From positions 1 through 64,000 of the forward strand of contig URBQ01000009.1 in NCBI GenBank assembly GCA_900546115.1: a stretch of 64,000 bases of DNA, in the 5' to 3' direction. This DNA comes from an uncultured Collinsella sp. (GTDB lineage Bacteria; Actinomycetota; Coriobacteriia; Coriobacteriales; Coriobacteriaceae). Both the position numbers and the translations under genes were made by a program. Positions 32,961 through 41,453 of this stretch are shown here, in pieces (position 1 is the stretch's first letter; each line of letters opens with the position of its first letter). The notes beneath the pieces were generated by a model. It was given only the letters and a program-made list of their open reading frames with translations, was not told where the DNA came from and did not search any database.

Positions 32961-34055
32961 ATGGGTCTGATTCAAAAGAAGGACGAGAAGGACGAGATCG
33001 ACGGCATCCAGATCATCGAGCGCGGCAAAGGCCCCGACGGTGATGAGGACGAGAAGATCGATCTGGTTGCCGGTACGTCTGCCGAGCACATTGCTGCTGG
33101 CACGACCGCCGAGGAGGAGGACGCTCGTCTGGAGGCTCAGATCGCCGCAGATGCCGCTGACGAGAACCTGATGCCCGAGGCCCAGGATGAGGACGACGAT
33201 ATCCTGGGTTCCGACGGGGACGATCACGTATCCAAGCACAAGAAGACGATGATTGCCGCCTTTGTGGTTGCAGTCGTAATCGCTGCGGTGGTCGGCTTCT
33301 TTATTGGCAATGGCGGCTTTGGCGGCAAGGGCGTCGGTTCGTCGACCCTGACCGAGGACCAGCTCGATTCGACCGTGGCAAGCTATAGTTATAACGGCAA
33401 GAAGAGCGACATCACCGCGCGCGAGGCCATCGAGAGCCAGTACAGCCTCGATACCGTCAAGGATAGCAACGGCAACTACACCGCCCCCTCTGCCGACGTC
33501 ATCCTGTCCTACGTGCGCAACAAGATTCTGCTCGATGCTGCCGAGGACGAGGGCATTACCGTCTCTTCTAAGGAGATGAAGAAGTACGCCGAGGATTCTA
33601 TCGGCACCTCGGACTACGACACCATGGCCAAGCAGTATGGCGTGTCCAAGGACCAGGCCAAGCGGATCGTCCGCCAGTCCGCGACGCTGCAGAAGCTCTA
33701 CAAGAAGAAGGTGGGCGATGCTTCCGCGAGCATGCCGACCGCTCCGACTGAGCCTTCTGACGGCAACGAGGACACCGCGAGCAAGGATTACGCCGATTAC
33801 ATCATCAACCTTGCCGGTGACGAGTGGGATAGCTCGAAGGGCACCTGGAAGGACGAGAACAGCACCTACGCTAAGGCCTTCGCTAACGATGCCTTTACCG
33901 CCGAAAGTGCCACCTATAAGCAGGCCATGACCGCCTATTACACCGCCTACCAGCAGTATTCCTCGCAGGCCTCAAGCGCTAGCTCCAAGTGGACCGAGTA
34001 TGCTAACGGCCTCTATGCCAAGGCCAACATCAGCATCTACGGCCTGTTTGCGTAA
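32961..34055 (+). CDS. Membrane-anchored SurA-like / trigger-factor-like protein
   Basis: 364 residues: an acidic cytoplasmic N-terminal part (about 95 residues, rich in Asp/Glu), one transmembrane helix (MIAAFVVAVVIAAVVGFFIG, about 97-116), a Gly-rich hinge and an external helical domain with the SurA-N pattern (VILSYVRNKILLDAAEDEGI then SSKEMKKYAEDSIG). This is like extracytoplasmic chaperones of the PrsA/SurA type, though no parvulin isomerase domain is seen. AAGGAG lies upstream of the ATG. Monocistronic. Confidence 0.82.
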   Translation: MGLIQKKDEKDEIDGIQIIERGKGPDGDEDEKIDLVAGTSAEHIAAGTTAEEEDARLEAQIAADAADENLMPEAQDEDDDILGSDGDDHVSKHKKTMIAAFVVAVVIAAVVGFFIGNGGFGGKGVGSSTLTEDQLDSTVASYSYNGKKSDITAREAIESQYSLDTVKDSNGNYTAPSADVILSYVRNKILLDAAEDEGITVSSKEMKKYAEDSIGTSDYDTMAKQYGVSKDQAKRIVRQSATLQKLYKKKVGDASASMPTAPTEPSDGNEDTASKDYADYIINLAGDEWDSSKGTWKDENSTYAKAFANDAFTAESATYKQAMTAYYTAYQQYSSQASSASSKWTEYANGLYAKANISIYGLFA

Positions 34056-34098
34056 GATCTGTCTGCACTACTGCGCGCTAACCGATCTACCTGATTAA

Positions 34099-34134
34099 GC
34101 CCGCTAGAACGACAAAGTTCTAGCGGGCATTTTG
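34099..34134 (+). terminator. Terminator of the SurA-like gene
   Basis: GCCCGCTAGAAC pairs with GTTCTAGCGGGC over a 6-base loop, followed by ATTTTGTT. Confidence 0.92.
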
Positions 34135-34213
34135 TTACCGAAACCACTAGGATAGGACTTGCGCCCGTGCAAGTGCTTCATCGGGTATCCTCAATTCATC
34201 CTGGAAAACGGCC

Positions 34214-34262
34214 GTAAACGATTGCAAATAACCGGTGAACGGTCAAAAACTACCGTTCACCG
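34214..34262. promoter_or_regulatory. LytTR-like tandem site A plus inverted site
   Basis: GTAAACGAT (34214-34222) and GTGAACGGT (34235-34243) are direct repeats 21 bp apart start to start. The second also forms an 11-bp perfect inverted repeat (34233-34243 / 34252-34262) with ACCGTTCACCG. It lies 425-470 bases before the EIIA start codon. Confidence 0.6.
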
Positions 34263-34452
34263 ATAATTTCTAAACTGGTTCTAACTGGTATTAAGTCAAA
34301 AAGACCAATTCACAAATCTTCACAATGACCTGCATTTTTTCTACACGCCATTTTTAGCCACCCTGCGTTGTTTAGACACGAAAAAAGTTCCGATCTTTCG
34401 TCAAATCATTTCGAAACGGTTTCAAAATCGCAGGTAGAAGTGTTAATGAGCG

Positions 34453-34482
34453 GTAAACGGTCGATTTTTCGCCGTGAACGGT
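34453..34482. promoter_or_regulatory. LytTR-like tandem site B upstream of the mannose-family PTS
   Basis: GTAAACGGT (34453-34461) and GTGAACGGT (34474-34482) are direct repeats 21 bp apart. Read on the minus strand they are ACCGTTCAC and ACCGTTTAC, fitting the published LytTR half-site pattern [TA][AC][CA]GTTN[AG][TG] except for the last base. About 205 bases before the EIIA start. Confidence 0.65.
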
Positions 34483-34556
34483 GCAAAAACGTTTTACTGT
34501 ATGAATCAACGAAAGCAACCTCTTCTGTGGTGATATAGTGACAACAACACGTCACG

Positions 34557-34569
34557 TGGTTACTACCAG
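34557..34569. promoter_or_regulatory. GntR-type operator upstream of the mannose-family PTS
   Basis: TGGTTACTACCAG is identical to the core of the palindrome CTGGTTACTACCAG found in front of agaS at 38849. A further ACCACTGGT palindrome lies at 34577-34585. A TATAGT hexamer at 34534-34539 may be the -10, placing the operator just after the start of transcription. Confidence 0.65.
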
Positions 34570-34685
34570 TTGAGAAACCACTGGTCTTCAAAGAACGCTT
34601 TCCAAGAAGCTTTAAGGGCACCCGCCCGCTGGCTTCCGAAAACTATCGGACTCAGATCGTACACACCTTCGGAAGGGAAATTTGA

Positions 34686-35129
34686 ATGGTTGGCTTTATT
34701 CTTACCGGTCATGGACAGTTCGCACCCGGCATCGCAAGCGCTATCGCTATGGTCGCTGGTGATCAGCCCGCTTTTACCGTCGTTCCTTTTGAGGGCGACC
34801 AGGCTGCTTCCTACGGTGAGGATCTCCGCGCCGCTATTACCGCCATGCGCGAGGAGTGCGATGGCGTGCTCGTCTTTACCGACCTGCTTGGTGGTACCCC
34901 GTTCAACCAGGCAATGATGATTGCCCAGGATGTCGACAACGTCGAGATTCTGACTGGAACTAACCTTCCCATGGTTATTGAGCTTCTGTTCCTCCGCGGC
35001 AACGCCACGCTCGCCGAGCTTGGCGAGCAGGCCGTGACCGTTGGCCAGACGGGCATCACCGCCCAGACGGTCGCTTCCGTCGCTGGTGCCGAGGAAGAGG
35101 ATATCTTCGGCGACGAGGACGGCATCTAA
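34686..35129 (+). CDS. PTS mannose-family EIIA component
   Basis: 147-residue phosphocarrier of the mannose/fructose/sorbose PTS family. The phospho-histidine stands in ILTGHGQFAPG (His 9), followed by the conserved FTDLLGGTPFNQAMM strand-turn. It accepts phosphate from HPr and passes it to EIIB. It is the first gene of the PTS operon and overlaps the YajC-like gene by one base (TAATG). The acidic C-terminus EEEDIFGDEDG is a short tail. Confidence 0.94.
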   Translation: MVGFILTGHGQFAPGIASAIAMVAGDQPAFTVVPFEGDQAASYGEDLRAAITAMREECDGVLVFTDLLGGTPFNQAMMIAQDVDNVEILTGTNLPMVIELLFLRGNATLAELGEQAVTVGQTGITAQTVASVAGAEEEDIFGDEDGI

Positions 35130-35410
35130 TGGCCGATTTCGGAGCCAACGTCCTGAGCTCTTCGGTCGCTCTTTTGGGCCTGCTTGTCATCATGGGCTTG
35201 GTTTACACCATCTGGTCGCAAATCAACATGAAGAAGAAGCAGAAGTACTTCAAGGAGCTGCACACGGAGCTCAAGCCAGGTCAGGAGGTTCTTTTCGCCG
35301 GCGGTATCTACGGAACCGTCAAAGGCATCGAAGGCGAAAAGGTCCAGATCAAAGTCCGATCCGGTGCCGTCGTAGATGTTTCGCGTTACGCGATTCAGGA
35401 GATCAAGTAA
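35129..35410 (+). CDS. YajC-like small membrane protein in the PTS operon
   Basis: 93 residues with one N-terminal transmembrane helix (ALLGLLVIMGLVYTIW) and the YajC pattern YFKELHTELKPGQEVLFAGGIYGTV. True YajC joins SecDF, but no sec gene is here. A YajC-like gene inside a mannose-family PTS operon is also known in Streptococcus loci for glycosaminoglycan uptake, so it may be a PTS accessory. Start overlaps the EIIA stop. Confidence 0.85.
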   Translation: MADFGANVLSSSVALLGLLVIMGLVYTIWSQINMKKKQKYFKELHTELKPGQEVLFAGGIYGTVKGIEGEKVQIKVRSGAVVDVSRYAIQEIK

Positions 35411-35446
35411 CTGTCGTCAGCAAATAACGAAAGGAAGCTGATCAAC

Positions 35447-35929
35447 ATGGCAGAACCCAACATTCTTCTTACCCGCATCGATAACCGACTGGTTCATGGT
35501 CAGGTTGCCACCCAGTGGAACTCCACCCTGGGCTCCAACCTCATCCTCGTCGCCAACGACGATGTGTCGACCAACACCATGCGCCAGAACCTCATGAAGA
35601 TGGCCGCTCCCGCCGGCGTCGCTACGCGTTTCTTCTCCCTGCAGAAGACCATCGACGTCATTGGCAAGGCGAGCCCGCGCCAGAAGATCTTCATCGTGGC
35701 CGAAACACCGGAAGACGTGCTTACGCTCGTCAAGGGCGGTGTGCCTATAAAGAAGGTAAACATCGGCAACATGCACATGTCGGAAGGAAAGCGCCAAGTC
35801 GCCACCTCCGTCGCAGTTAACGACGAGGATGTCGCTGCGTTTAAAGAGCTGCAGGAATTGGGGGTGGAGTTGGAGATCAGGCGCGTTCCGAGCACGCCTG
35901 TTGAGGACACGAGCAAGCTCTTCTCGTAA
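35447..35929 (+). CDS. PTS mannose-family EIIB component
   Basis: 160 residues. The phospho-histidine is in TRIDNRLVHGQVATQW (His 17), the hallmark of sorbose/mannose-type EIIB. FFSLQKTIDVI and KGGVPIKKVNIGNMHM are also typical. It transfers phosphate from EIIA to the incoming sugar. Ribosome site GAAAGGA upstream. The orphan EIIB at 46258 is a clear paralogue. Confidence 0.95.
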   Translation: MAEPNILLTRIDNRLVHGQVATQWNSTLGSNLILVANDDVSTNTMRQNLMKMAAPAGVATRFFSLQKTIDVIGKASPRQKIFIVAETPEDVLTLVKGGVPIKKVNIGNMHMSEGKRQVATSVAVNDEDVAAFKELQELGVELEIRRVPSTPVEDTSKLFS

Positions 35930-36019
35930 TCCTCATGATCCACGCTGTCAGGAGTGAAACCCTGACGTTCTGTACGTGATATCCAAAGTGCGTACATACA
36001 TTTTGAAAGGAGGAGCAAG

Positions 36020-36820
36020 ATGGAATACTCGATCATCCAGGTCGCTCTGGTCTTCATCGTCACGTTCGTCGCGGCAATCGACCAGTTCAACTTCCTCGAG
36101 TCTCTCTATCAGCCCATCGTCACCGGCGCCGTCATCGGTCTTATCCTTGGCGACCTCAACACCGGTCTTCTCGTGGGTGGTACCTATCAGCTCATGACGA
36201 TCGGCAACATGCCGATCGGAGGCGCCCAGCCGCCTAACGCCGTCATCGGCGGCATCATGGCAGCCATTCTCGCTATCGCTACGGGCCTCGAGCCCAACGC
36301 GGCAGTCGGCCTTGCCATTCCGTTCGCTCTGCTTGGTCAGCTCGGCGTTACCCTGGTCTTCACGCTTATGTCGCCGCTCATGTCCTCCGCGGACAATATG
36401 GCTCATAACGCTGACACCAAGGGCATCGAGCGTCTGAACTACTTCGCCATGGCTCTGCTCGGCCTGATCTTCGCTGTCGTCGTCACCCTGTTCTTCATCG
36501 CTGGCGCTACCATCGGTCAGACCATCGCTTCCGCCATCCCGACTTGGCTGCAGACCGGTCTGTCCGCTGCAGGCGGCATGATGCGCTTCGTCGGCTTCGC
36601 CGTCCTGCTCAAGGTTATGATGAACCGCGATATGTGGGGCTTCTTCCTCATGGGCTTTGGCCTCGCGCTCATCACCGTTGCCAACGATTCTCTGGCAACC
36701 CCTGCCCTGCTCATCCTCGCTCTCATCGGCTTCGGCATCGCTTTCTGGGACTTCCAGCAGCAGACCGAGCTGAAGGGTGCAGCTGTTTCTGACGGAGGTG
36801 ACTTCGAAGATGGCATCTAA
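36020..36820 (+). CDS. PTS mannose-family EIIC component
   Basis: 266-residue membrane protein with about six to eight hydrophobic segments, including the family stretch LIATGLVVGGTYQLMTIG-like (here TGLLVGGTYQLMTIGNMPIG) and GGAQPPNAVIGGI. It forms the sugar channel with EIID. AAAGGAGGAG lies upstream of ATG. Its stop lies inside the EIID gene (11-base overlap). Confidence 0.94.
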   Translation: MEYSIIQVALVFIVTFVAAIDQFNFLESLYQPIVTGAVIGLILGDLNTGLLVGGTYQLMTIGNMPIGGAQPPNAVIGGIMAAILAIATGLEPNAAVGLAIPFALLGQLGVTLVFTLMSPLMSSADNMAHNADTKGIERLNYFAMALLGLIFAVVVTLFFIAGATIGQTIASAIPTWLQTGLSAAGGMMRFVGFAVLLKVMMNRDMWGFFLMGFGLALITVANDSLATPALLILALIGFGIAFWDFQQQTELKGAAVSDGGDFEDGI

Positions 36821-37892
36821 TGAGTATGTGATCCCGGAGCACTACGAGGATCTCACTCCTGCTCCGCAGCTCGACCAGAAGACCCTCAACAAGATGGCTT
36901 GGCGCTCCTGCTTCCTGCAGGCATCGTTCAACTACGAGCGCATGCAGGCCGCTGGCTGGCTCTACTCCATCATCCCCGGTCTGGAGAAGATCCACACCAA
37001 CAAGAACGACCTCGCGGCTTCCATGAGCCACAACCTGGAGTTCTTCAACACTCACCCGTTCCTCGTCACCTTTGTTATGGGTATCGTGCTTTCGCTCGAG
37101 CAGAACAAGGTTGACATCCCCACGATCCGCGCCGTCCGCGTTGCCGCAATGGGCCCGCTCGGTGGTATCGGCGACGCCCTGTTCTGGCTGACGCTCGTGC
37201 CTATCACGGCCGGCATCACCTCCAACATGGCTATCAACGGTAACGCCGCTGCACCGCTGATCTTCCTGGTGATCTTCAACGCCGTCCAGTTCGCTCTGCG
37301 TTTCTGGCTCATGAACTGGTCCTACAAGCTTGGCACCAGCGCTATTGACGCTCTGACCGCCAACATGCAGGCCTTCACGCGTGCCGCTTCCATCATGGGC
37401 GTCTTCGTCGTTGGTTGCCTGGTCGTCACCATGGGTGGCACCCAGATCAACCTCCAGATTCCCAACGGCACCACCCGCGGCATTGCTGCCCACACGGTCG
37501 TCGTCTCCGAGGAGGAGGCCGAGAACTTCACCGGCCTCGAGGGTATTGATACCGAGACCGCTGAGGCTGGCACCATGGCCATGACCGACGCCGACGGTAA
37601 CGCTCTTACCGCTTCTGATGCCGACGGCAACGCTGTCGAGTGCGGCGTCACCGATCTGGGCAACGGCATGGCGTCCGTTACCTACGGTACCGTCACCGAG
37701 GATCCGGTCAACTTCTCCGTTGCCGACACCCTCAACACCATCGTCCCGAAGCTCGTCCCGCTTATGCTTACGCTGCTGCTTTACTACATGTTCGCTAAGC
37801 ACAGCTGGACCCCGACCAAGGGCATTCTCCTGCTCTTCGTCCTTGGCATCCTGGGCGCTGGCCCGCTTGGTCTCTGGCCGAGCATCTGGTAA
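36810..37892 (+). CDS. PTS mannose-family EIID component with large inserted loop
   Basis: 360 residues, against about 270-300 for the family. The N-terminal part is typical (WRSCFLQASFNYERMQAAGW, GLEKIHTNKNDLAASMSHNL, FNTHPFLVTFVMGI). Near residues 208-305 an inserted segment rich in Asp, Glu, Thr and Ala, with the near repeats TDADGNALTASDADGNA, interrupts the membrane region just before the last helices. The start ATG 36810 has GGAGGT 10 bases upstream. The loop is probably outside the cell. Confidence 0.92.
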   Translation: MASNEYVIPEHYEDLTPAPQLDQKTLNKMAWRSCFLQASFNYERMQAAGWLYSIIPGLEKIHTNKNDLAASMSHNLEFFNTHPFLVTFVMGIVLSLEQNKVDIPTIRAVRVAAMGPLGGIGDALFWLTLVPITAGITSNMAINGNAAAPLIFLVIFNAVQFALRFWLMNWSYKLGTSAIDALTANMQAFTRAASIMGVFVVGCLVVTMGGTQINLQIPNGTTRGIAAHTVVVSEEEAENFTGLEGIDTETAEAGTMAMTDADGNALTASDADGNAVECGVTDLGNGMASVTYGTVTEDPVNFSVADTLNTIVPKLVPLMLTLLLYYMFAKHSWTPTKGILLLFVLGILGAGPLGLWPSIW

Positions 37893-37958
37893 GGCTCTAG
37901 CTTGAGGGGTGTGTCCCTACGCGGCTCACACCCTGACCCCTTAAGCCATGTGTATGTT

Positions 37959-37999
37959 AAAAGCCGCGTGCTCGAAAGAGCGCGCGGCTTTTGTTTTCT
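37959..37999 (+). terminator. Terminator of the PTS operon
   Basis: AAAAGCCGCG pairs with CGCGGCTTTT, with an inner GTGCTC-GAAA-GAGCGC helix, followed by GTTTTC. Confidence 0.92.
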
Positions 38000-38077
38000 T
38001 AATGATTCGGGTGTTGCAGACCGATAATGCTTAACACCCTAGGTAGTTAGCCGAATTCGAGCAAAAGGGAGGATAGG

Positions 38078-38809
38078 ATGGCGATCGGAGCGCGTAAGCA
38101 ACCGCTGTACGATCAGCTGGTCGATATTCTGACCGAAAAGATTGACCATGAATATCGCGACGGTGACATGATTCCTTCCGAGCGCGAACTTTCGGAGCGC
38201 TATGGCCTCTCGCGCACTACGGTACGCCTGGCTCTGCAGGAACTGGAGCGTTTAGGACTGGTGGTTCGGCAGCACGGTCGCGGTACCTTTGTGACCGACC
38301 GTTCGGCAAAGGCAACCAATCTTATGCAGTCCTACAGCTTTACCGAGCAGATGCGGGCGATGGGTCGCGACCCCGAGACCACGATTCTCGAGTTTTGTGA
38401 GATGGAGGCCGATAAGAATCTGGCCGAGCATATGGGATTGCGTATCGGTGATCGCATTTTTAAGCTCAAGCGCCTTCGTTCTGCTGACAACATGCCCATG
38501 ATGGTCGAACGCAGCTATCTACCGGTTCGTCAATTTCTGTCCCTAAAGCGACCGCTGCTGGAGCGTAAGCCGCTTTACGATGTGATTGAGCAAGACTTTC
38601 AGCAAAAGATACGCGTGGCCGAAGAGGAGTTCTATGCGAGCATAGCCCGTCCCACCGATGCCCACCTTTTGGGAATTGTCGAGGGCTCGCCTGTGCTCGA
38701 TTTGGTCAGGACTACGTATAACGAGTCAAACGAGGTTGTGGAGTATACGCTCTCGGTTGCTCGTGCCGATCAGTTTAAATACAAGGTTTACCACCAGCGT
38801 AGCGACTAG
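38078..38809 (+). CDS. GntR family regulator with UTRA domain (AgaR/NagR-like role)
   Basis: 243 residues. The winged helix (KIDHEYRDGDMIPSERELSE, SRTTVRLALQELERLGLV, HGRGTFV) occupies residues 1-75; a UTRA domain (MGLRIGDRIFKLKRL, VERSYLPV) follows. Relatives such as NagR respond to glucosamine-6-phosphate and related amino sugars. It stands between the PTS operon and agaS, and the matching palindrome CTGGTTACTACCAG occurs in front of both, so it probably controls both. GGGAGGA precedes the ATG. Confidence 0.93.
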   Translation: MAIGARKQPLYDQLVDILTEKIDHEYRDGDMIPSERELSERYGLSRTTVRLALQELERLGLVVRQHGRGTFVTDRSAKATNLMQSYSFTEQMRAMGRDPETTILEFCEMEADKNLAEHMGLRIGDRIFKLKRLRSADNMPMMVERSYLPVRQFLSLKRPLLERKPLYDVIEQDFQQKIRVAEEEFYASIARPTDAHLLGIVEGSPVLDLVRTTYNESNEVVEYTLSVARADQFKYKVYHQRSD

Positions 38810-38848
38810 TGTTCACATTGTTTCCATATGATGATTCTTTGCATTTAA

Positions 38849-38884
38849 CTGGTTACTACCAGATAACCAACCGAAGTGTATAAT
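38849..38884 (+). promoter_or_regulatory. agaS promoter with GntR-type operator
   Basis: The palindrome CTGGTTACTACCAG (38849-38862) lies 16 bases upstream of a consensus -10 TATAAT (38879-38884), so it covers the -35 region, as expected for repression. The same core recurs at 34557. Confidence 0.7.
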
Positions 38885-38923
38885 TGCACGTCAGAGGATT
38901 ACTTCTAGAGAGAGGTATTAGAA

Positions 38924-40090
38924 ATGTTCGAGAAGAGTGTCGAGGAGCTCACCGAGCTCGGCGCCCAGATCACCACGGCCGAGATTGCTCAGCAGCCCGA
39001 GCTTTGGCGTGATACGCTCAACATCTATCGCGAGAACAAGGAGGCCATCGAGGCCTTCCTGGCCGAGGCTCGCGCTATGGGCGAGGGTCGTCTGTCCGTT
39101 GTCTTCACCGGTGCCGGTACGTCCGACTATGTTGGCGATACCTGCGCCCCGTACCTGCGTCACGCTGGCAACACTGATCTCTACGACTTTAAGCCCATCG
39201 CCACGACCGACATCGTGAGCGCCCCGCGCGACTTCCTGCGCGCCGAGGATCCCACACTCGTGGTTTCCTTTGCCCGCTCTGGCAACAGCCCCGAGAGCCT
39301 TGCCGCCGTTGCCGTTGCCAAGGAGCTCGTCCACAACGTCAAGTTCCTCAACATCACCTGCGCTCCCGAGGGCAAGCTCGCCGTCGAGTCCGCTGATGAC
39401 CCCAATGCGCTGACGCTGCTCATCCCGCGCGCCAACGACAAGGGCTTTGCCATGACCGGCTCTTATTCTTGCATGACCCTGCTCTCCACCCTTATTTTCG
39501 ACACTGCCTCTGACGAGCAGAAGGCTGAATGGGTCGAGACCATCGCCAAGATGGGCGAGGAGGTCATCTCCCGTGAGCCTGAGATCGCCGATTACCTGGC
39601 TGGCGACTTCAACCGCGTAACCTACTTGGGCTCTGGCTCCTTCGGTGGCCTTGCCCAGGAGAGCCAGCTCAAGATCCTCGAGCTCGCTCACGGTCTGGTC
39701 GCTACTTCCTACGACACCTCCATGGGCTATCGTCACGGACCTAAGTCCTTCGTCGACGATAAGACGCTCGTCTTCGTGTTCGTCAACAACGACGCCTACA
39801 CCCGTCAGTACGATATCGACATCCTCAACGAGATCGGTGGCGACGAGATCGCTCAGCACACCGTTGCCGTTCAGCAGGATGGCGCTACTGTCTACGAGGG
39901 TGAGTCCTTCACCTTTAAGGGCTACGAGGCACTTCCCGAGGGCTACCTCGCCCTGCCGTTCGTGATGTTTGCCCAGGCTATCAGCCTGCTCAACTCCGTG
40001 CGCGTGGGCAACACGCCCGACACGCCGAGCCCCACCGGCACGGTCAACCGCGTGGTCAAGGGCGTGACGATTCACCCCTTCACCGCTTAA
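38924..40090 (+). CDS. agaS: SIS-domain amino-sugar-phosphate deaminase/isomerase, AgaS type
   Basis: 388 residues with two sugar-isomerase (SIS) domains. Sugar-phosphate loops are visible as VFTGAGTSDYVGD and VVSFARSGNSPES; the second domain opens with VTYLGSGSFGGLAQES and holds the MGYRHGPKSFV motif. AgaS converts galactosamine-6-phosphate to tagatose-6-phosphate plus ammonia. The neighbouring deacetylase and LacC-like kinase fit that route. A GlcN-6-phosphate or fructosamine substrate cannot be excluded. Start ATG 38924 follows GAGAGAGG. Confidence 0.88.
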   Translation: MFEKSVEELTELGAQITTAEIAQQPELWRDTLNIYRENKEAIEAFLAEARAMGEGRLSVVFTGAGTSDYVGDTCAPYLRHAGNTDLYDFKPIATTDIVSAPRDFLRAEDPTLVVSFARSGNSPESLAAVAVAKELVHNVKFLNITCAPEGKLAVESADDPNALTLLIPRANDKGFAMTGSYSCMTLLSTLIFDTASDEQKAEWVETIAKMGEEVISREPEIADYLAGDFNRVTYLGSGSFGGLAQESQLKILELAHGLVATSYDTSMGYRHGPKSFVDDKTLVFVFVNNDAYTRQYDIDILNEIGGDEIAQHTVAVQQDGATVYEGESFTFKGYEALPEGYLALPFVMFAQAISLLNSVRVGNTPDTPSPTGTVNRVVKGVTIHPFTA

Positions 40091-40108
40091 TCGCGTCCCC
40101 CTGTAAGG

Positions 40109-40145
40109 GCGCCCGTCCGCTCATAACGGCGGGCGGGCGCTTTTT
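40109..40145 (+). terminator. Terminator of agaS
   Basis: GCGCCCGTCCGC pairs with GGCGGGCGGGCGC, followed by five T residues. Confidence 0.93.
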
Positions 40146-40208
40146 GTTTTTACGTGGGCTGGGTATAAGCATCACCACAGTCAACTGCTTTAGAAGCAAG
40201 GAGTGCAT

Positions 40209-41378
40209 ATGAGCACGTACGCAATTAAGGCTGACAAGTTCTTCTTGCCGGCAGGCCCGCAGCTGGGCGGCTATCTCATGGTCGAAGACGGCGTCTTTGG
40301 CGCCTGGCAGGCCGACGAGCCCTCTTGCGAGATTAAGGACTACACGGGATCGTGGATCGCACCGGGTATGGTCGATACTCACATCCATGGCTTCTACAAC
40401 CACTCAACTACCGATAACGATCCCGAGGGCATCGATATCAGCTCGACTGAGCTCGCCCGTCGCGGTACCACCAGCTGGCTGCCCACGACGTTCACCGATG
40501 GCGTCGAGCAGATCAAGGATGCCTGCGCCGCCATCGCCCAGGCGGATGAGGGTCGCGGCCCCGACTTCTGCGGTGCTCGTATTCAGGGTATCTACCTGGA
40601 GGGCCCCTTCTTTACCATGAAGCACGTGGGCGCGCAGAACCCTGCATATCTGATCGATCCTTCCGAGGAGGTCTTTGATCAGTGGCAGGAGGCTGCGGGC
40701 GGTCGCATCGTTAAGAGCGCCATGGCGGCCGAGCGCGACGGTGCCGCTGCTTATGCGGCTGCTCTGAACGCCAAGGGTGTGGTGACCAGCATCGGTCACT
40801 CCGACGCCACCTACGATGAGTGCATCGCCGCCATCAACGCCGGTGCCAGCTGCTTTACGCATACCTATAACGGCCAGCGCGGGCTGCATCACCGTGAGCC
40901 CGGTGTCGTGGGCGCTGCTATGTCCACGCCCGAGACCTACGCCGAGATCATCTGTGACGGCAAGCACGTAAACCCTGCCGCCATCAAGGCGCTGCTGCAG
41001 GCAAAGGGCTGGCAGCACACGGTGCTCATCACCGACTGCCTGGGTTGCGGCGGCATGCCCGAGGGCAGCTACACCAGTGGTGGCATGGACGTCATCATGA
41101 AGGACAACCTGTGCTGGCTCGCCGATGGCAAGAGTATTGCCGGTTCGGTGCTCACGCTTGCCCAGGGCGTCAAGAACATCGTCGACTGGGGCATCGCCAG
41201 CGCCGATATCGCCATTCGCATGGCAACCGAGGTGCCGGCACGCTCCGCGCACATCGAGGATAAGTGCGGCAGCATCATGCCGGGTCGCGACGCCGACTTT
41301 GTCGTGTTCGACCATGAGCTCACCCTCGTCGAGACGTATGTTGGCGGCCAGAGCGTCGGCAACGCCTTTACCGAGTAA
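40209..41378 (+). CDS. nagA: N-acetylhexosamine-6-phosphate deacetylase
   Basis: 389-residue amidohydrolase that removes acetate from GlcNAc-6-phosphate or GalNAc-6-phosphate. Metal and active-site motifs: GMVDTHIHGF, IYLEGPFF, SIGHSDATYDE, CFTHTYNGQRG and VLITDCLGCGG (catalytic Asp). The start at 40209 has AAGGAG 5 bases upstream. The context with AgaS and a tagatose-type kinase favours GalNAc-6-phosphate (AgaA role). A C-terminal remnant of a paralogue lies at 44105. Confidence 0.94.
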   Translation: MSTYAIKADKFFLPAGPQLGGYLMVEDGVFGAWQADEPSCEIKDYTGSWIAPGMVDTHIHGFYNHSTTDNDPEGIDISSTELARRGTTSWLPTTFTDGVEQIKDACAAIAQADEGRGPDFCGARIQGIYLEGPFFTMKHVGAQNPAYLIDPSEEVFDQWQEAAGGRIVKSAMAAERDGAAAYAAALNAKGVVTSIGHSDATYDECIAAINAGASCFTHTYNGQRGLHHREPGVVGAAMSTPETYAEIICDGKHVNPAAIKALLQAKGWQHTVLITDCLGCGGMPEGSYTSGGMDVIMKDNLCWLADGKSIAGSVLTLAQGVKNIVDWGIASADIAIRMATEVPARSAHIEDKCGSIMPGRDADFVVFDHELTLVETYVGGQSVGNAFTE

Positions 41379-41390
41379 CGAAAGAAAAAG

Positions 41391-41424
41391 ACGGCGGGCC
41401 CGAATCTGCTCGGACCCGCCGTAC
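41391..41424 (-). terminator. Terminator of the flavodoxin gene, probably bidirectional
   Basis: ACGGCGGGCCCGA and TCGGACCCGCCGT pair over a 6-base loop with one mismatch; on the minus strand a CTTTTTCTTTC tract follows. It separates nagA and the convergent flavodoxin gene. Confidence 0.85.
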
Positions 41425-41453
41425 GGGTTAAACGCTCAAAAGCACCTTTACAG

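Noticed and set aside
34214..34222. Catabolite-control (cre) site for CcpA
   Set aside because: GTAAACGAT looks like half of a cre, but the pairing with GTGAACGGT at 21 bp recurs in five other places, which fits a tandem site better.
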